DNA of 64,000 bases from contig NZ_NJIF01000010.1 in NCBI RefSeq assembly GCF_002209555.1, forward strand, positions 149,834 to 213,833. Reading direction: 5' to 3'. Shown one piece after another: positions 1-8,735 of the stretch. The DNA is from Achromobacter insolitus (GTDB taxonomy: Bacteria; Pseudomonadota; Gammaproteobacteria; Burkholderiales; Burkholderiaceae_B). The notes under the pieces are model-generated. The model was not told the DNA's origin. It ran no database searches and worked only from the letters and a program-made list of their open reading frames with translations. Both the position numbers and the translations under genes were made by a program. Numbering within the stretch: position 1 is the stretch's first letter; the number at the start of each line of letters is the position of its first letter.

Positions 1-479
1 CTGCCAGGCGCGAGCTGCAATTCGGCGAATGGCTGCGCGCGGACCTGACGGCAGGGCTGATGGAACCGCCCATGCCGGACCACGACCTGGCCATACTCCT
101 TACCAAGGTACGCGGCCACAGCATCCCCATCGCTGGCCCGTCGGCCAGCCAGCTTTTCGAAGCCGTCCCCCGTAAGGACCTGACACGCGCGCTGCTCGAT
201 ACGGTCGCGCAGTGGAATACGCCCGAGGACTGGGCAGACGACGAACGCAACATCATTCTTGCGCTGGCACGCATCTGGTACACGGCCGTGTCCGGCGACA
301 TTGCCTCCAAGGAACGAGCAGCGACGTGGCTGCTGGACAGGATAGAGGCGCCCTATCGCCCCATACTGGCCAAGGCGCGCGCAAGCTATCTCGGGCTGGA
401 GGAAGACGACCTGGCGCGATATCCGGCCGAGACAAAAGCCTTCATTACCTATGCGCGCCGCGCGATCGAAGCGCTTTGA
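1..479 (+). CDS. AadA-like aminoglycoside nucleotidyltransferase, 3' part
   Basis: This is the C-terminal part of an ANT(3'')-type aminoglycoside adenylyltransferase, which adenylylates streptomycin and spectinomycin. The gene enters from the left; the first full codon is at base 3 and the stop is at 477-479. The visible 158 residues carry the conserved AadA run around RRELQFGEW, the DHDLAILLTK segment, and the helical C-terminal domain with DERNIILALARIWYT. The N-terminal nucleotidyltransferase motif lies outside the window. No integron recombination site is visible after the stop, so a chromosomal gene is more likely than a cassette. Spectrum cannot be judged from the fragment. Confidence 0.85.
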   Translation, partial: ARRELQFGEWLRADLTAGLMEPPMPDHDLAILLTKVRGHSIPIAGPSASQLFEAVPRKDLTRALLDTVAQWNTPEDWADDERNIILALARIWYTAVSGDIASKERAATWLLDRIEAPYRPILAKARASYLGLEEDDLARYPAETKAFITYARRAIEAL

Positions 480-552
480 CGATGTTGGATGATTACTGGG
501 CCTCGGGGATGCCGCCTGGCCCGCGAAGCCACGCGCTGGCGTCTTCCCGACG

Positions 553-1272
553 TCAGGGCTTCAGGTCGATTTCCATGCGCACGAAATCGCCGCGATAGGT
601 CACTTCGCCCAGGTAGATGACGCGACGCTCGGGTCCGGTAAACACGCGCCGGACTTCCGCCACCGGCGCATTCACGCTGATCCCCAAGTGCCGCGCCACT
701 TCGACGTCGGCGGTCGAAATGGTCAGCACCTGGCGCGCGGTGACGATCTCCACCGAGGGCATGCCCATCAGAATGGGGATGACCGTCTCCTTGCGAAAAC
801 GCGAAGGGTGCTTCGCAAAGATGGCTGCATCCAGGTAGATGTTGATGACGCAGTACGGCTGCCCGTTGCGGGCATGGATACGCCGCATGAAGACATACTT
901 TTCCGCGGCAACGCCATCGGACTCGTTCAGCAAAGGCGTTCGCGTCGACTCGTCGATGTTGAGTATGGTCGGGTGCGTATCCCGGTAGACGCTGGACAGG
1001 TTCTCGAGCGAAGTCTCGACGCGAAACCAACGGTTGTCCTGGGGAGCGCCCGTCACGAAGGTGCCGCGTCCGCGCTGCGGCGAAAGCAGGCCATCGCGAG
1101 TAAGCCTTTCGATCGCCTGCCGCACCGTGACCTTGGCCACGTGGAACTCTTCGGCCAATGCATCCAGTGACGGCAATTTGTCGCCGTTCTTCCAGACGCC
1201 CTTAAGGATCCGTTGTCGGAACAGATCCGAAAGTTGAACGTACAGAGGGGCTTGGGCGGTGTCGAGAATCAT
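553..1272 (-). CDS. GntR-family regulator with UTRA domain (HutC subfamily)
   Basis: A 239-residue regulator. Residues about 5-75 form the winged helix-turn-helix, with LPSLDALAEEF and KVTVRQAIERL visible, and the rest fits the UTRA ligand-binding domain. It is the last gene of a minus-strand operon, and its ATG overlaps the stop of the GMC oxidoreductase gene by 4 bases. It probably controls that ABC transporter/oxidoreductase operon and the divergent enolase-superfamily gene. The inverted repeat at 5658-5689 is its likely operator. The effector is unknown, but is expected to be the transported compound or a product of it. Confidence 0.9.
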   Translation of the reverse strand: MILDTAQAPLYVQLSDLFRQRILKGVWKNGDKLPSLDALAEEFHVAKVTVRQAIERLTRDGLLSPQRGRGTFVTGAPQDNRWFRVETSLENLSSVYRDTHPTILNIDESTRTPLLNESDGVAAEKYVFMRRIHARNGQPYCVINIYLDAAIFAKHPSRFRKETVIPILMGMPSVEIVTARQVLTISTADVEVARHLGISVNAPVAEVRRVFTGPERRVIYLGEVTYRGDFVRMEIDLKP

Positions 1273-2936
1273 GGCGTCAAAGTGTCCGCGACTATATCAC
1301 GCACGGGTCGCCGGACGCCGCCGCGCGCGTCCTCGAGGAGAAGCGCGGCGCCCTTTTCGCCTATCATGATCGCGGCCGCGTTCGTATTCGTCGACACCAT
1401 CCGCGGCATGACGGACGCGTCGATGACTCGCAACCGCTCGATTCCGCGGACTCGCAATCGCGCGTCGACCACAGACTCGGCATCGCCCCCCATGCGACAC
1501 GTGCCCACGGGATGGAAGACCGTTCCGCCCTTGTTGCGGGCGAAATGCTCCAGGGCCGCGGCCGTCGTCACATCGTTTCCAGGCAGATACTCTTCCCCGG
1601 TCACCAGGTCGCGAAATGATGGCTGCGCATAGATATCGCGCAACATGCGCAAACCCGCCACCAGCACCTTCGCATCGCGCGGCTCGGTCAGATAGTTCGA
1701 AACGATGCGAGGCGATGCCAGCGGGTCCTGGCTCACGATTTCCACGGTGCCGCGCGAATCGGGCCGGCATTGCGTCGCCGACGCCGAGAAGCCGGAAAAC
1801 CGATGCAGCGGATCGCCTGGCTTATCGACCGACAGCGGCATGACGTTGAAGAGTATGTCGGCACGCCCGCCTACCGCGTGCTCGGTCTTTGCCAAGCCGC
1901 CCACCTGGCCCGCACCGACGGTGAGCGGCCCCCTGCCCTGGAACAACCACTGCGCGCCCATGCTCGCCAGGCTTAAGGGGTTGCGCACGGCGTCATTGAG
2001 CGACATGCGTCGCTTCAGCTTGACGATGACGCGCGCCTGATAGTGATCCTGCAGGTTGCGGCCGACTTCCGGCGAATGCGCATGCACGGTGATGCCATGC
2101 CTGGCGAGCAGCGCGGCGTCGCCCACGCCGGAGAGCTGCAGCACCTGGGGCGATTGCAGCGCGCCGGCGGCAAGCACCACCTCGGCGTCCGCCATCGCCC
2201 GCTTCAACTGCCCATCCTGCACCCATTCCGCGCCCATTGCCCTGCCGCCTTCGATCAGGATGCGCGTAACGTGGGCCCGGGTCTCGATCACCAGGTTCGG
2301 CCTGGACCGCACCGGGGTGAGGAAGGCGGTCGCGGCGTCGCAGCGCCAGCGGCTGCCCAGGGTCAGCTGGTAGGGGCCCACTCCTTCCGATTCCGCGCCG
2401 TTGAAGTCCTCATTGCGCCGGCAGCCATACTCGACCGCCGCATCCACCCAGGCAGCCGTGTAGGGATGATGGTTGCGAAGATTGGAGACCCGGAGCTCGC
2501 CCGCGGCCCCGTGGTACTCGGTTTCGCCGGCGTCGTAGCGTTCGGATTTCTTGAAATACGGCAGCACGTCCCGATAGGCCCAGCCTGTCGCGCCAAGCGC
2601 TGCCCAGTCATCGTAGTCCTCATGCTGGCCTCGGATGTACAACAGGCCGTTGATGGTGCTCGAACCACCCAGCGCTATCCCACGCGGCCACAGGATCGGG
2701 CGATTTCCGGTCTCGGGCTGGGCTTCGATCGGAAACTGCCGGGAGAACCGCGGATCGTAAATGGTCTTGAAATAACCCACCGGCAGTTTCAGCCAGAAAT
2801 TGCGCGCGGCGGCGCCCGCTTCCAGAAGCAGCACGCGCACAGCAGGGTCCGCGCTGAGGCGATTGGCCAGCACGCATCCCGCCGAACCGCCGCCGATGAC
2901 GATATAGTCAAAGCCTGCGCAAGCCGGAACGCTCAT
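1269..2936 (-). CDS. GMC-family FAD-dependent oxidoreductase (choline dehydrogenase-like)
   Basis: A 555-residue flavoprotein. The N-terminal dinucleotide fold is clear (IVIGGGSAGCVLANRLS, residues about 12-28), as are the GMC signature GGSSTINGLLYIRG and the C-terminal HPVGTCRMG block with the active-site histidine, followed by IDASVMP. The family oxidises primary alcohols, polyols or related hydroxyl groups. Its start overlaps the stop of the binding-protein gene by 4 bases and its stop overlaps the GntR start, so it is translationally coupled in the operon. It probably acts in the cytoplasm on the imported compound. Substrate cannot be read from sequence; choline itself is unlikely, because no betaine genes are nearby. 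Confidence 0.9.
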   Translation of the reverse strand: MSVPACAGFDYIVIGGGSAGCVLANRLSADPAVRVLLLEAGAAARNFWLKLPVGYFKTIYDPRFSRQFPIEAQPETGNRPILWPRGIALGGSSTINGLLYIRGQHEDYDDWAALGATGWAYRDVLPYFKKSERYDAGETEYHGAAGELRVSNLRNHHPYTAAWVDAAVEYGCRRNEDFNGAESEGVGPYQLTLGSRWRCDAATAFLTPVRSRPNLVIETRAHVTRILIEGGRAMGAEWVQDGQLKRAMADAEVVLAAGALQSPQVLQLSGVGDAALLARHGITVHAHSPEVGRNLQDHYQARVIVKLKRRMSLNDAVRNPLSLASMGAQWLFQGRGPLTVGAGQVGGLAKTEHAVGGRADILFNVMPLSVDKPGDPLHRFSGFSASATQCRPDSRGTVEIVSQDPLASPRIVSNYLTEPRDAKVLVAGLRMLRDIYAQPSFRDLVTGEEYLPGNDVTTAAALEHFARNKGGTVFHPVGTCRMGGDAESVVDARLRVRGIERLRVIDASVMPRMVSTNTNAAAIMIGEKGAALLLEDARGGVRRPVRDIVADTLTP

Positions 2937-3931
2937 GCCTTGATCGCTTCAAGATAGGCCGTGGGGTCGAAGTAACGCGAAGCGGGAACGGGATTCGGGA
3001 TGTTCCCCGCCCGCGCAAAGAAGTCCGTCACCTGCTGCAGCCAACGGGTCACGGAACCGTCTTCGTACTTGGTGCGCCATTCGGCCGTGGAAAAGTACTT
3101 CGCCTGCTTGAACTGCGCCTTGAACTCGGCCAGAGGCACATCCTTGTATTGAGACTTCTGCAGTGTTTCCACCGCCGCATCCGGGTCTTTCACGATGGCG
3201 TCGTTGGCCTCGCCCCAGGCGGCGATGAGGCTACGGATGGCGGGCTTCTGCGCCTCGTAAAAATCGTTCCTGGCTGCCCAGCCACCCATGATCGCCGCCT
3301 CGGGATAGAAGGCGGAAGCGTCGATCAGCATGCGAGCGTTCGGCACCTTGGACCTGACGATCGTATCGAACGGAACCCAGAGCGCGACCGCGTTGACCGC
3401 GCCGGAGACGAACGACGTCACGGCGTCGGCCATGCGCTGATTGACGATCTGCACGTCCTTGCCCGGTTCCAGCTTGGCCGCGCGCAATGCCCTGTCGAGG
3501 AACACATGGGCGGTCGTGCCGGTCGTCGTCGAGATCTGTTTGCCCTTCAGGTCGGCTACGGTCTTGATCGAATCGTCGCGCACCCAGAGCTGGGCAGTGC
3601 CATATTCGATGTCGTTCACAAGAAAAACCTTGCCCTGGCCGCGCGCGGGAAAATTCGAAACGACCGCGCCGGTGGCCAGCACGTCGAGGCTGCCGCCTAT
3701 CATGGCCTGAAAGATCTCAAGGCCCGTGGTGAACACGATGGGCTCCAGTTCCAGGCCATGCTTGGCATAGCTTCCCATCTGCAGTCCCAGCCACAAGTGC
3801 CCGTCGACAGCGGGCGTATGCAGGTAGCCGACGCGCAGCTTCTTGCGGGCCTGGCCGATGACGGGCGCGGCGATTCCCGCGATGGACGCGGCAACGCCGG
3901 CCTTGAGTATGGTTCTGCGGTCCAGTTTCAT
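2933..3931 (-). CDS. ABC transporter substrate-binding protein (SsuA/TauA/NMT1-like)
   Basis: A 332-residue periplasmic binding protein. The N terminus (DRRTILKAGVAASIAGIAAP) has twin arginines and a hydrophobic stretch, so Tat-type export is likely. The mature part begins near RKKLRVGYLHTP, typical of the nitrate/sulfonate/taurine family, and TTTGTTAHVFLDRAL fits its ligand-binding cleft. It follows the ATPase gene by 34 bases and overlaps the oxidoreductase gene. Family members bind sulfonates, nitrate, thiamine precursors or aromatic acids. The neighbouring enolase-superfamily and GMC enzymes argue against plain sulfonate uptake and for a hydroxylated organic acid, which is inference. Confidence 0.88.
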   Translation of the reverse strand: MKLDRRTILKAGVAASIAGIAAPVIGQARKKLRVGYLHTPAVDGHLWLGLQMGSYAKHGLELEPIVFTTGLEIFQAMIGGSLDVLATGAVVSNFPARGQGKVFLVNDIEYGTAQLWVRDDSIKTVADLKGKQISTTTGTTAHVFLDRALRAAKLEPGKDVQIVNQRMADAVTSFVSGAVNAVALWVPFDTIVRSKVPNARMLIDASAFYPEAAIMGGWAARNDFYEAQKPAIRSLIAAWGEANDAIVKDPDAAVETLQKSQYKDVPLAEFKAQFKQAKYFSTAEWRTKYEDGSVTRWLQQVTDFFARAGNIPNPVPASRYFDPTAYLEAIKA

Positions 3932-3965
3932 GGAGTCTCCTTGTGTAGGCGCTGCTGACGGCGGC

Positions 3966-4829
3966 TCAATCGGTCGGTCGAACGGATTGGCGGGCCTGGG
4001 CTTGGTACTCGAACATGACCAGCTCCCGGATTTCGCGGCTCAACTCGACGAAGCGCGGATCCTCGTGGACCCGCTCCGAACGCGGGTAGCCGAAGGGAAC
4101 CTCAATCACCTTTCGGACCTTTGAAGGGCGGGCGGTGACCACGACGATCTTCGACGACAGATAGATGGCTTCGTCCACCGAGTGGGTGATCAGCATCACC
4201 GTCTTGCCTTCGGTCTGCAGCACTTCGAGCAAGAGATCCTGCATGGCGGTACGGGTCTGGGCATCCAGCGCGCCAAAGGGCTCGTCCATCAGCAGGAATT
4301 GCGGCTTGACGGCGTAAGCGCGGGCGATCGCCAAGCGCTGCCGCATGCCGCCGGACAGATGTTTCGGAAAGTGGTCGGCGAAGTCGGCCAGGCCCATCAG
4401 CTTCATGTAGCGCTGGCAGACCTCGGCGCGCTCTCGCGGGCTCACCTTGCTGGCTGCAAGCTTCATGCCGAATTCAATATTGCCGCGCACCGTAAGCCAC
4501 GGGAACACACCGTATTCCTGGAAGATCACGCCGCGGTCGGGTCCGGGAGCCGTAACGGGCTGCCCATCCAGCGTCACGGCACCGGCGGTAGGCTGCACGA
4601 ATCCACCGACGATGTTCATCAAGGTGGTCTTGCCGCAGCCCGAGGGGCCAATGATGGAAACGAACTCGCCATCCCGGATATCCAGGGTTACACCGTCCAC
4701 GACTCTCATCGGGCCGGTGGCGGTGGGAAAGTCCACCGAGACGTTATCGAAACGGATCCTGACCTTCGGATCCGAGGACGGACTGGGCGAAGCCGTGTCT
4801 ACGCTGCGCAGTGGAGTGCTGATGCTCAT
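3966..4829 (-). CDS. ABC transporter ATP-binding protein (SsuB/TauB-like)
   Basis: A 287-residue ATPase energising the importer. Walker A is GPSGCGKTTLMN, the Q-loop region is FQEYGVFPW, the signature is [14 protein letters not shown], Walker B is LLMDEPFGALD, and the switch histidine is in MLITHSVDEA. The first 25 residues are a variable leader before the ABC core. It lies between the permease gene (24 bases upstream) and the binding protein (34 bases downstream), giving a complete three-part importer. Confidence 0.93.
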   Translation of the reverse strand: MSISTPLRSVDTASPSPSSDPKVRIRFDNVSVDFPTATGPMRVVDGVTLDIRDGEFVSIIGPSGCGKTTLMNIVGGFVQPTAGAVTLDGQPVTAPGPDRGVIFQEYGVFPWLTVRGNIEFGMKLAASKVSPRERAEVCQRYMKLMGLADFADHFPKHLSGGMRQRLAIARAYAVKPQFLLMDEPFGALDAQTRTAMQDLLLEVLQTEGKTVMLITHSVDEAIYLSSKIVVVTARPSKVRKVIEVPFGYPRSERVHEDPRFVELSREIRELVMFEYQAQARQSVRPTD

Positions 4830-4853
4830 GGTCTCTGATATTCCGGATCGGTC

Positions 4854-5621
4854 TCAGGCAATGCGGTCTTGCCACGCCACCAGGCGGCGGGTAGCCGCCC
4901 GCAGGGCAAGATCCATCAACATTGCAATCAGGCCGATGCAAATGATCCCGACGTAGATCACGTCCAACTGGAAGAACGACGACGCATTCTGGATGAGCGC
5001 CCCGAGTCCCTGCTGCGCCGCGATGAGTTCGGATGCCACCAACGTCGCCCAGGCCACGCCCAGCGCCACCCGGATGGCGGTAAGGATGTGCGGCACGGTC
5101 AGGGGCACGATAACCTTGATGAAGATTTCCACGTCATTGGCCCCGAGCGTGCGGGCGACGCGCACGAAAATCGGGCTGATCTGGGCGATCCCCTCGTACA
5201 TCACGATGACGCCCGCAAAAAAAGAGGCGTAGAACAGGATGACCGTCTTGGCCGATTCGCCGATGCCGAAGTAGACGATCACCAGCGGAATCAGCGCGAT
5301 CGGCGGGAGCGCTCGAAAGAAGTTGATGACGGGATCGATGAACACCCGCAACCCGCGGTACCAGCCCAGGCAGAAGCCAACGGGCACCGCGACGATGATG
5401 CCCAGCGTCACGCCGGTAAAGACGCGGCGAGCCGACATCCAGATGTCCTGCCACAACCGGTCCTTGGAGAGGGTAATGAACTGCTCGACGACCTCGGCCG
5501 GCGAAGGCACGAGAGCGGGGCTGACGAGCCCGCTCGCCCGCACCGCCAGCCACAGCGCCAGGAGGCATAGCCAGGGCGCCGCGATGAGCGCGGGGCGCGA
5601 GATGAAGGACGGAAGACGCAT
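4854..5621 (-). CDS. ABC transporter permease (SsuC/TauC-like)
   Basis: A 255-residue inner-membrane permease with about six hydrophobic segments. The cytoplasmic EAA loop is visible as RTLGANDVEIFIKVIVPL, the contact point for the ATPase. As the first gene of the minus-strand operon, it faces the divergent enolase-superfamily gene across 81 bases. Family and order match sulfonate/nitrate-type importers. Confidence 0.92.
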   Translation of the reverse strand: MRLPSFISRPALIAAPWLCLLALWLAVRASGLVSPALVPSPAEVVEQFITLSKDRLWQDIWMSARRVFTGVTLGIIVAVPVGFCLGWYRGLRVFIDPVINFFRALPPIALIPLVIVYFGIGESAKTVILFYASFFAGVIVMYEGIAQISPIFVRVARTLGANDVEIFIKVIVPLTVPHILTAIRVALGVAWATLVASELIAAQQGLGALIQNASSFFQLDVIYVGIICIGLIAMLMDLALRAATRRLVAWQDRIA

Positions 5622-5647
5622 GGTTGGGATAGAGGGTTAGACCTGAG

Positions 5648-5689
5648 TTGCAAACCATAAGTGCTAAACATACTATAGACCAGCACTTA
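5648..5689. promoter_or_regulatory. Divergent promoter with inverted-repeat operator
   Basis: For the plus strand, TTGCAA at 5648-5653 and TACTAT at 5671-5676 are 17 bases apart and fit a sigma-70 promoter for the gene at 5703. A perfect 8-base inverted repeat (TAAGTGCT at 5658-5665, AGCACTTA at 5682-5689) spans the spacer and the -10, where a bound repressor would block polymerase. The GntR protein at 553-1272 is the obvious candidate. Promoter elements for the minus-strand operon must overlap the same 81 bases. Confidence 0.55.
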
Positions 5690-5702
5690 ACATCTTTATG
5701 CC

Positions 5703-6869
5703 ATGACAAACCCTAATACGACTCAAGGCTGGGCCCACAGACCTTTCACGCTGGCGCGCGTCGACGCCTACGTCCTGCGCTGGCCGGTCAAGCGCCCAGT
5801 ACAGACCTCGTTCGGCACCATGCTTGACCGCCCCGCCCTGCTGGTACGGGTCGAGGACGGGGACGGCGCCGTGGGCTGGGGCGAGGTCTGGTGCAATTTC
5901 CCGGGTTGCGGCGCGGAACACCGCGCCCGCCTGCTCGAAACCGTGGTGGCGCCGCTGATCGTCGGCCAGGCCCACGCCTCGGCCGAAGCGGCGTTTGCCC
6001 ACATGAGCGAACGCACCGCAGTGCTTGCCATCCAATCCGGCGAGCCCGGCCCCATCGCCCAGGTGATCGCTGGAATCGACCTGGCGTTGTGGGACATGCT
6101 GTCCCGGCGGGCGGGCATGCCGCTATGGCAGTTCCTGGGCGGCGCATCAGGAACAATCAGCGTCTATGCAAGCGGCATCAACCCCGACCGTCCCGAGGAC
6201 ACGGTGCTCGCCAAGCATGCGGAGGGCTATCGCGCCTTCAAGCTCAAGGTGGGCTTTGGCGACGAACGGGATCTTGCCAACGTCAAGGCGGTCCAGGCTC
6301 GGCTGCCCCAAGGCAATAAGCTCATGCTGGACGCCAATCAGGCCTGGGACCTGGAAGGCGCGCTGCGCATGGCCGGCCATTTGAGCGCGTACGCGCCGAT
6401 GTGGCTGGAGGAGCCCCTACGGGCCGACCGCCCGGCGGCTGAATGGACGCACCTGGCCGAAAGGACGGACATCCCGCTCGCCGCCGGAGAAAACCTGATC
6501 GGTGCGGCTGCCTTCGAGACGATGATCAACAGCCGGGCCCTGAACATCGTGCAACCGGATCTGGCCAAATGGGGCGGCATCTCTGGCTGCCTGCCCGTCA
6601 TCGACAGGATTCACGAAGCCGGACTGTGTTATTGCCCGCACTTCCTCGGCGCGGGCGTCGGCCAGCTCGCGTCCGCGCACGTCCTCGCAGCCAAAGGACG
6701 CACCGGCGGCATGCTGGAAATCGACTCCAACGAGAATCCCCTGCGCGTGGCTCTCAGCCCGGCATTGGATGTGATCGTCGACGGACGCGCAAACCTCGGA
6801 AATGCGGCGGGCCTGGGAGTGCAGCCGGACATCGCGCTGTTACGGGACCTTTGCGGGGCGCGTCCGTAA
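5703..6869 (+). CDS. Enolase-superfamily enzyme (mandelate racemase/muconate lactonizing type)
   Basis: A 388-residue enzyme with the full catalytic set of the mandelate racemase subgroup: K180-x-K182 (FKLKVG), metal ligands D210 (LDANQ), E236 (EEPL) and E263 (AGENL), then D286 with H313 (CPHFLG). Members abstract a proton next to a carboxylate to racemise or dehydrate acids such as sugar acids, mandelate or dipeptides. It is divergent from the ABC importer/GMC operon, probably under the same regulator, so it may act on the imported acid. A start at 5703 is used; the first residues are variable. The exact substrate is unknown. Confidence 0.9.
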   Translation: MTNPNTTQGWAHRPFTLARVDAYVLRWPVKRPVQTSFGTMLDRPALLVRVEDGDGAVGWGEVWCNFPGCGAEHRARLLETVVAPLIVGQAHASAEAAFAHMSERTAVLAIQSGEPGPIAQVIAGIDLALWDMLSRRAGMPLWQFLGGASGTISVYASGINPDRPEDTVLAKHAEGYRAFKLKVGFGDERDLANVKAVQARLPQGNKLMLDANQAWDLEGALRMAGHLSAYAPMWLEEPLRADRPAAEWTHLAERTDIPLAAGENLIGAAAFETMINSRALNIVQPDLAKWGGISGCLPVIDRIHEAGLCYCPHFLGAGVGQLASAHVLAAKGRTGGMLEIDSNENPLRVALSPALDVIVDGRANLGNAAGLGVQPDIALLRDLCGARP

Positions 6870-6920
6870 CGCGTGACTGGCGTATGGGCCTGCCCGCCGT
6901 GACCGGCAGCAGGTCCCGCT

Positions 6921-7850
6921 TTAGCGGACCTCGCCGACCTCGCTCCCTTGCGCAATGGCGGAGACGGTGGCTGATTGGCGAGCCAGTTCGATGAAGGCCC
7001 GCACGTAGTCAATCGCAGTGTCGGCCTCGCGCGCGCCCAGGAATATCTGCTTGGCGATGCCGCGCGCGCCCAGCCTCACGGGCACCACGTCCATCCTGGC
7101 CGCGTACTCCTCGACCAGCCAGCGCGGCAGAGCGGCCACGCCACGGCCGCTCGCCACCATCTGCACCATGATGTCCGTGGTTTCAATGGCTTTGTGGCGC
7201 CTGGGCGTGACACCGGCCGGCAGCAGGAACTGGTTGTAGATGTCCAGGCGCTCGATGTCCACGGGGTAGCTGATGAGCACTTCCTGGGTCAACTGCTGAG
7301 GTTTCACGTATGCCACCGAAGCCAGGGCATGGCCCTTGGCCACGACCAGTACCTGCTCATAGTCGAACACGGGCTCGAACTTCAGGCCCGGCTTGAATAA
7401 CGGGTCGGGCGTGACCAGCAGGTCGATCTCGTACCCGAAAAGCGCGCCGATCCCCCCGAACTGGAACTTCTGCTTGACGTCCACATCCACGTCGGGCCAG
7501 GCAGCCAGATACGGGGAAACCACCTTGAGCAGCCATTGGTAGCAAGGGTGGCATTCCATGCCAATGCGCAGCGCGCCGCGCTCGCCCTGCGCAAACTGGC
7601 CCAGGCGCTCTTCGGCCAGATCCAGTTGCGGCAGCACGCGGTTGGCCACCGCCAGCAGGTATTGGCCGGCCTGCGTCAGGCGCAGGCTCCGGCCTTCGCG
7701 CAGCCAGACGTCGGTGCCCAGTTGCACTTCCAGCTTCTTCATGCTGTGGCTCAAGGCCGACTGGGTCAGGTTCAACACGCCCGCAGCGGCCGTCAAAGAC
7801 CCTTGCTTCTCGACCTGCTGGACGATGCTGAGGTGGATGCGCTCAAGCAT
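6921..7850 (-). CDS. metR: MetR-like LysR-family regulator
   Basis: A 309-residue LysR protein. The N-terminal helix-turn-helix (SLTAAAGVLNLTQSALSHSM, residues about 17-36) and the effector domain, including RIGMECHPCYQWLLKV, closely fit MetR, the homocysteine-responsive activator of methionine synthesis genes. It is divergent from the FMN reductase/mesX/mesD genes. A near-palindrome in the shared intergenic region is its probable site. The context strongly supports control of methionine synthesis. The symbol follows family resemblance. Confidence 0.85.
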   Translation of the reverse strand: MLERIHLSIVQQVEKQGSLTAAAGVLNLTQSALSHSMKKLEVQLGTDVWLREGRSLRLTQAGQYLLAVANRVLPQLDLAEERLGQFAQGERGALRIGMECHPCYQWLLKVVSPYLAAWPDVDVDVKQKFQFGGIGALFGYEIDLLVTPDPLFKPGLKFEPVFDYEQVLVVAKGHALASVAYVKPQQLTQEVLISYPVDIERLDIYNQFLLPAGVTPRRHKAIETTDIMVQMVASGRGVAALPRWLVEEYAARMDVVPVRLGARGIAKQIFLGAREADTAIDYVRAFIELARQSATVSAIAQGSEVGEVR

Positions 7851-7876
7851 TCAGATGATTCCTGCTCATGGATTCG

Positions 7877-7899
7877 TGAAATAAAACCATTTTACTTCA
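7877..7899. promoter_or_regulatory. MetR-like operator palindrome
   Basis: TGAAATAAAA (7877-7886) and TTTTACTTCA (7890-7899) form a 10-base inverted repeat with one mismatch around a 3-base centre. The outer TGAA/TTCA matches the ends of the known MetR site, although the spacing is wider than the classical consensus. It lies 27 bases upstream of the metR-like start and 93 bases before the divergent gene, a normal place for a LysR autoregulatory and activation site. Confidence 0.5.
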
Positions 7900-7991
7900 T
7901 CATTACCCTCCTCTAGTATCCGCTGCCAGCCTCTGCTGCACCTGCACAAAAGCCGGCGCGGCACCGCACAGACCCATTCATGTGAAGCAAG

Positions 7992-8573
7992 ATGACTCGT
8001 CCACTCCGTCTAGTAGCCGTTTCCGGCGGACTGCAACGCCCCTCCAAATCCGCCGCCCTGGCACAGCACCTGCTGGACCTGATCGCCTGCGAAGTCCCAT
8101 GTAAACAGCACCTGGTTGAATTGGGTCAGCTCGCCCCGCAACTCGCTGGCGCGGTTTGGCGTTCGCAACTGCCCGACGCGGTAGAGCGGGAACTGGCCAC
8201 GGTCGAGCAAGCTGACGTCGTCGTGGTAACAACCCCGGTCTACCGTGGCTCGTATACGGGGCTGTTCAAACACTTTTTCGACTTCATCGATCAGGACGCC
8301 TTGATCGACAAGCCCGTCATGCTGGCGGCCACCGGCGGCAGCGAACGCCACGCCCTGATGATCGATCACCAGTTGCGGCCCCTGTTCAGCTTCTTCCAGG
8401 CCCGCACCCTGCCGCTGGGCGTCTACGCGACCGACAAGGACTTCGCCGGCTACCGCCTGCAGGACGAAGCCCTGATCGAGCGGGCCAGGCTGGCGATCCA
8501 ACGGGCCTTGCCCTTCGTTGAATTGATGCGCCAACCGCAAGCCGCCACCGCGGAAGAAGTGGTCGCTGCCTGA
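7992..8573 (+). CDS. NAD(P)H-dependent FMN reductase (MsuE-like)
   Basis: A 193-residue flavodoxin-fold reductase. The phosphate-binding start (LRLVAVSGGLQRPSKS, residues about 5-20), the mid motif TTPVYRGSYTGLFKHFFDF and the LAATGGSERHAL block fit the MsuE/SsuE group, which supplies reduced FMN to partner oxygenases. It comes first in the plus-strand unit with mesX and mesD. No sulfonate monooxygenase is adjacent, so the likely client is the O2-dependent MesX/MesD reaction (inference). A 7-base stem (8593-8599 with 8603-8609) lacking a T tract lies in the 162-base gap that follows. Confidence 0.87.
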   Translation: MTRPLRLVAVSGGLQRPSKSAALAQHLLDLIACEVPCKQHLVELGQLAPQLAGAVWRSQLPDAVERELATVEQADVVVVTTPVYRGSYTGLFKHFFDFIDQDALIDKPVMLAATGGSERHALMIDHQLRPLFSFFQARTLPLGVYATDKDFAGYRLQDEALIERARLAIQRALPFVELMRQPQAATAEEVVAA

Positions 8574-8735
8574 CCACACCCGGACCGCCGGCCCGGCAGC
8601 CGCTGCCGGCGCCTCCAACCCGGCAATGCCCTTTGAACGCCCGGCGCAAGACGCAGTTGTAGCGCCTTGCGCCCATTAAAAACGGCGTTAAGTCTCTGCC
8701 GACACTTTTCACAGAAATCAGCGCAGCACATCAAA

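Noticed and set aside
8593..8609. Seven-base hairpin between the FMN reductase and mesX as a riboswitch or terminator
   Set aside because: Too short, with no T tract and no conserved SAM- or B12-riboswitch elements visible.
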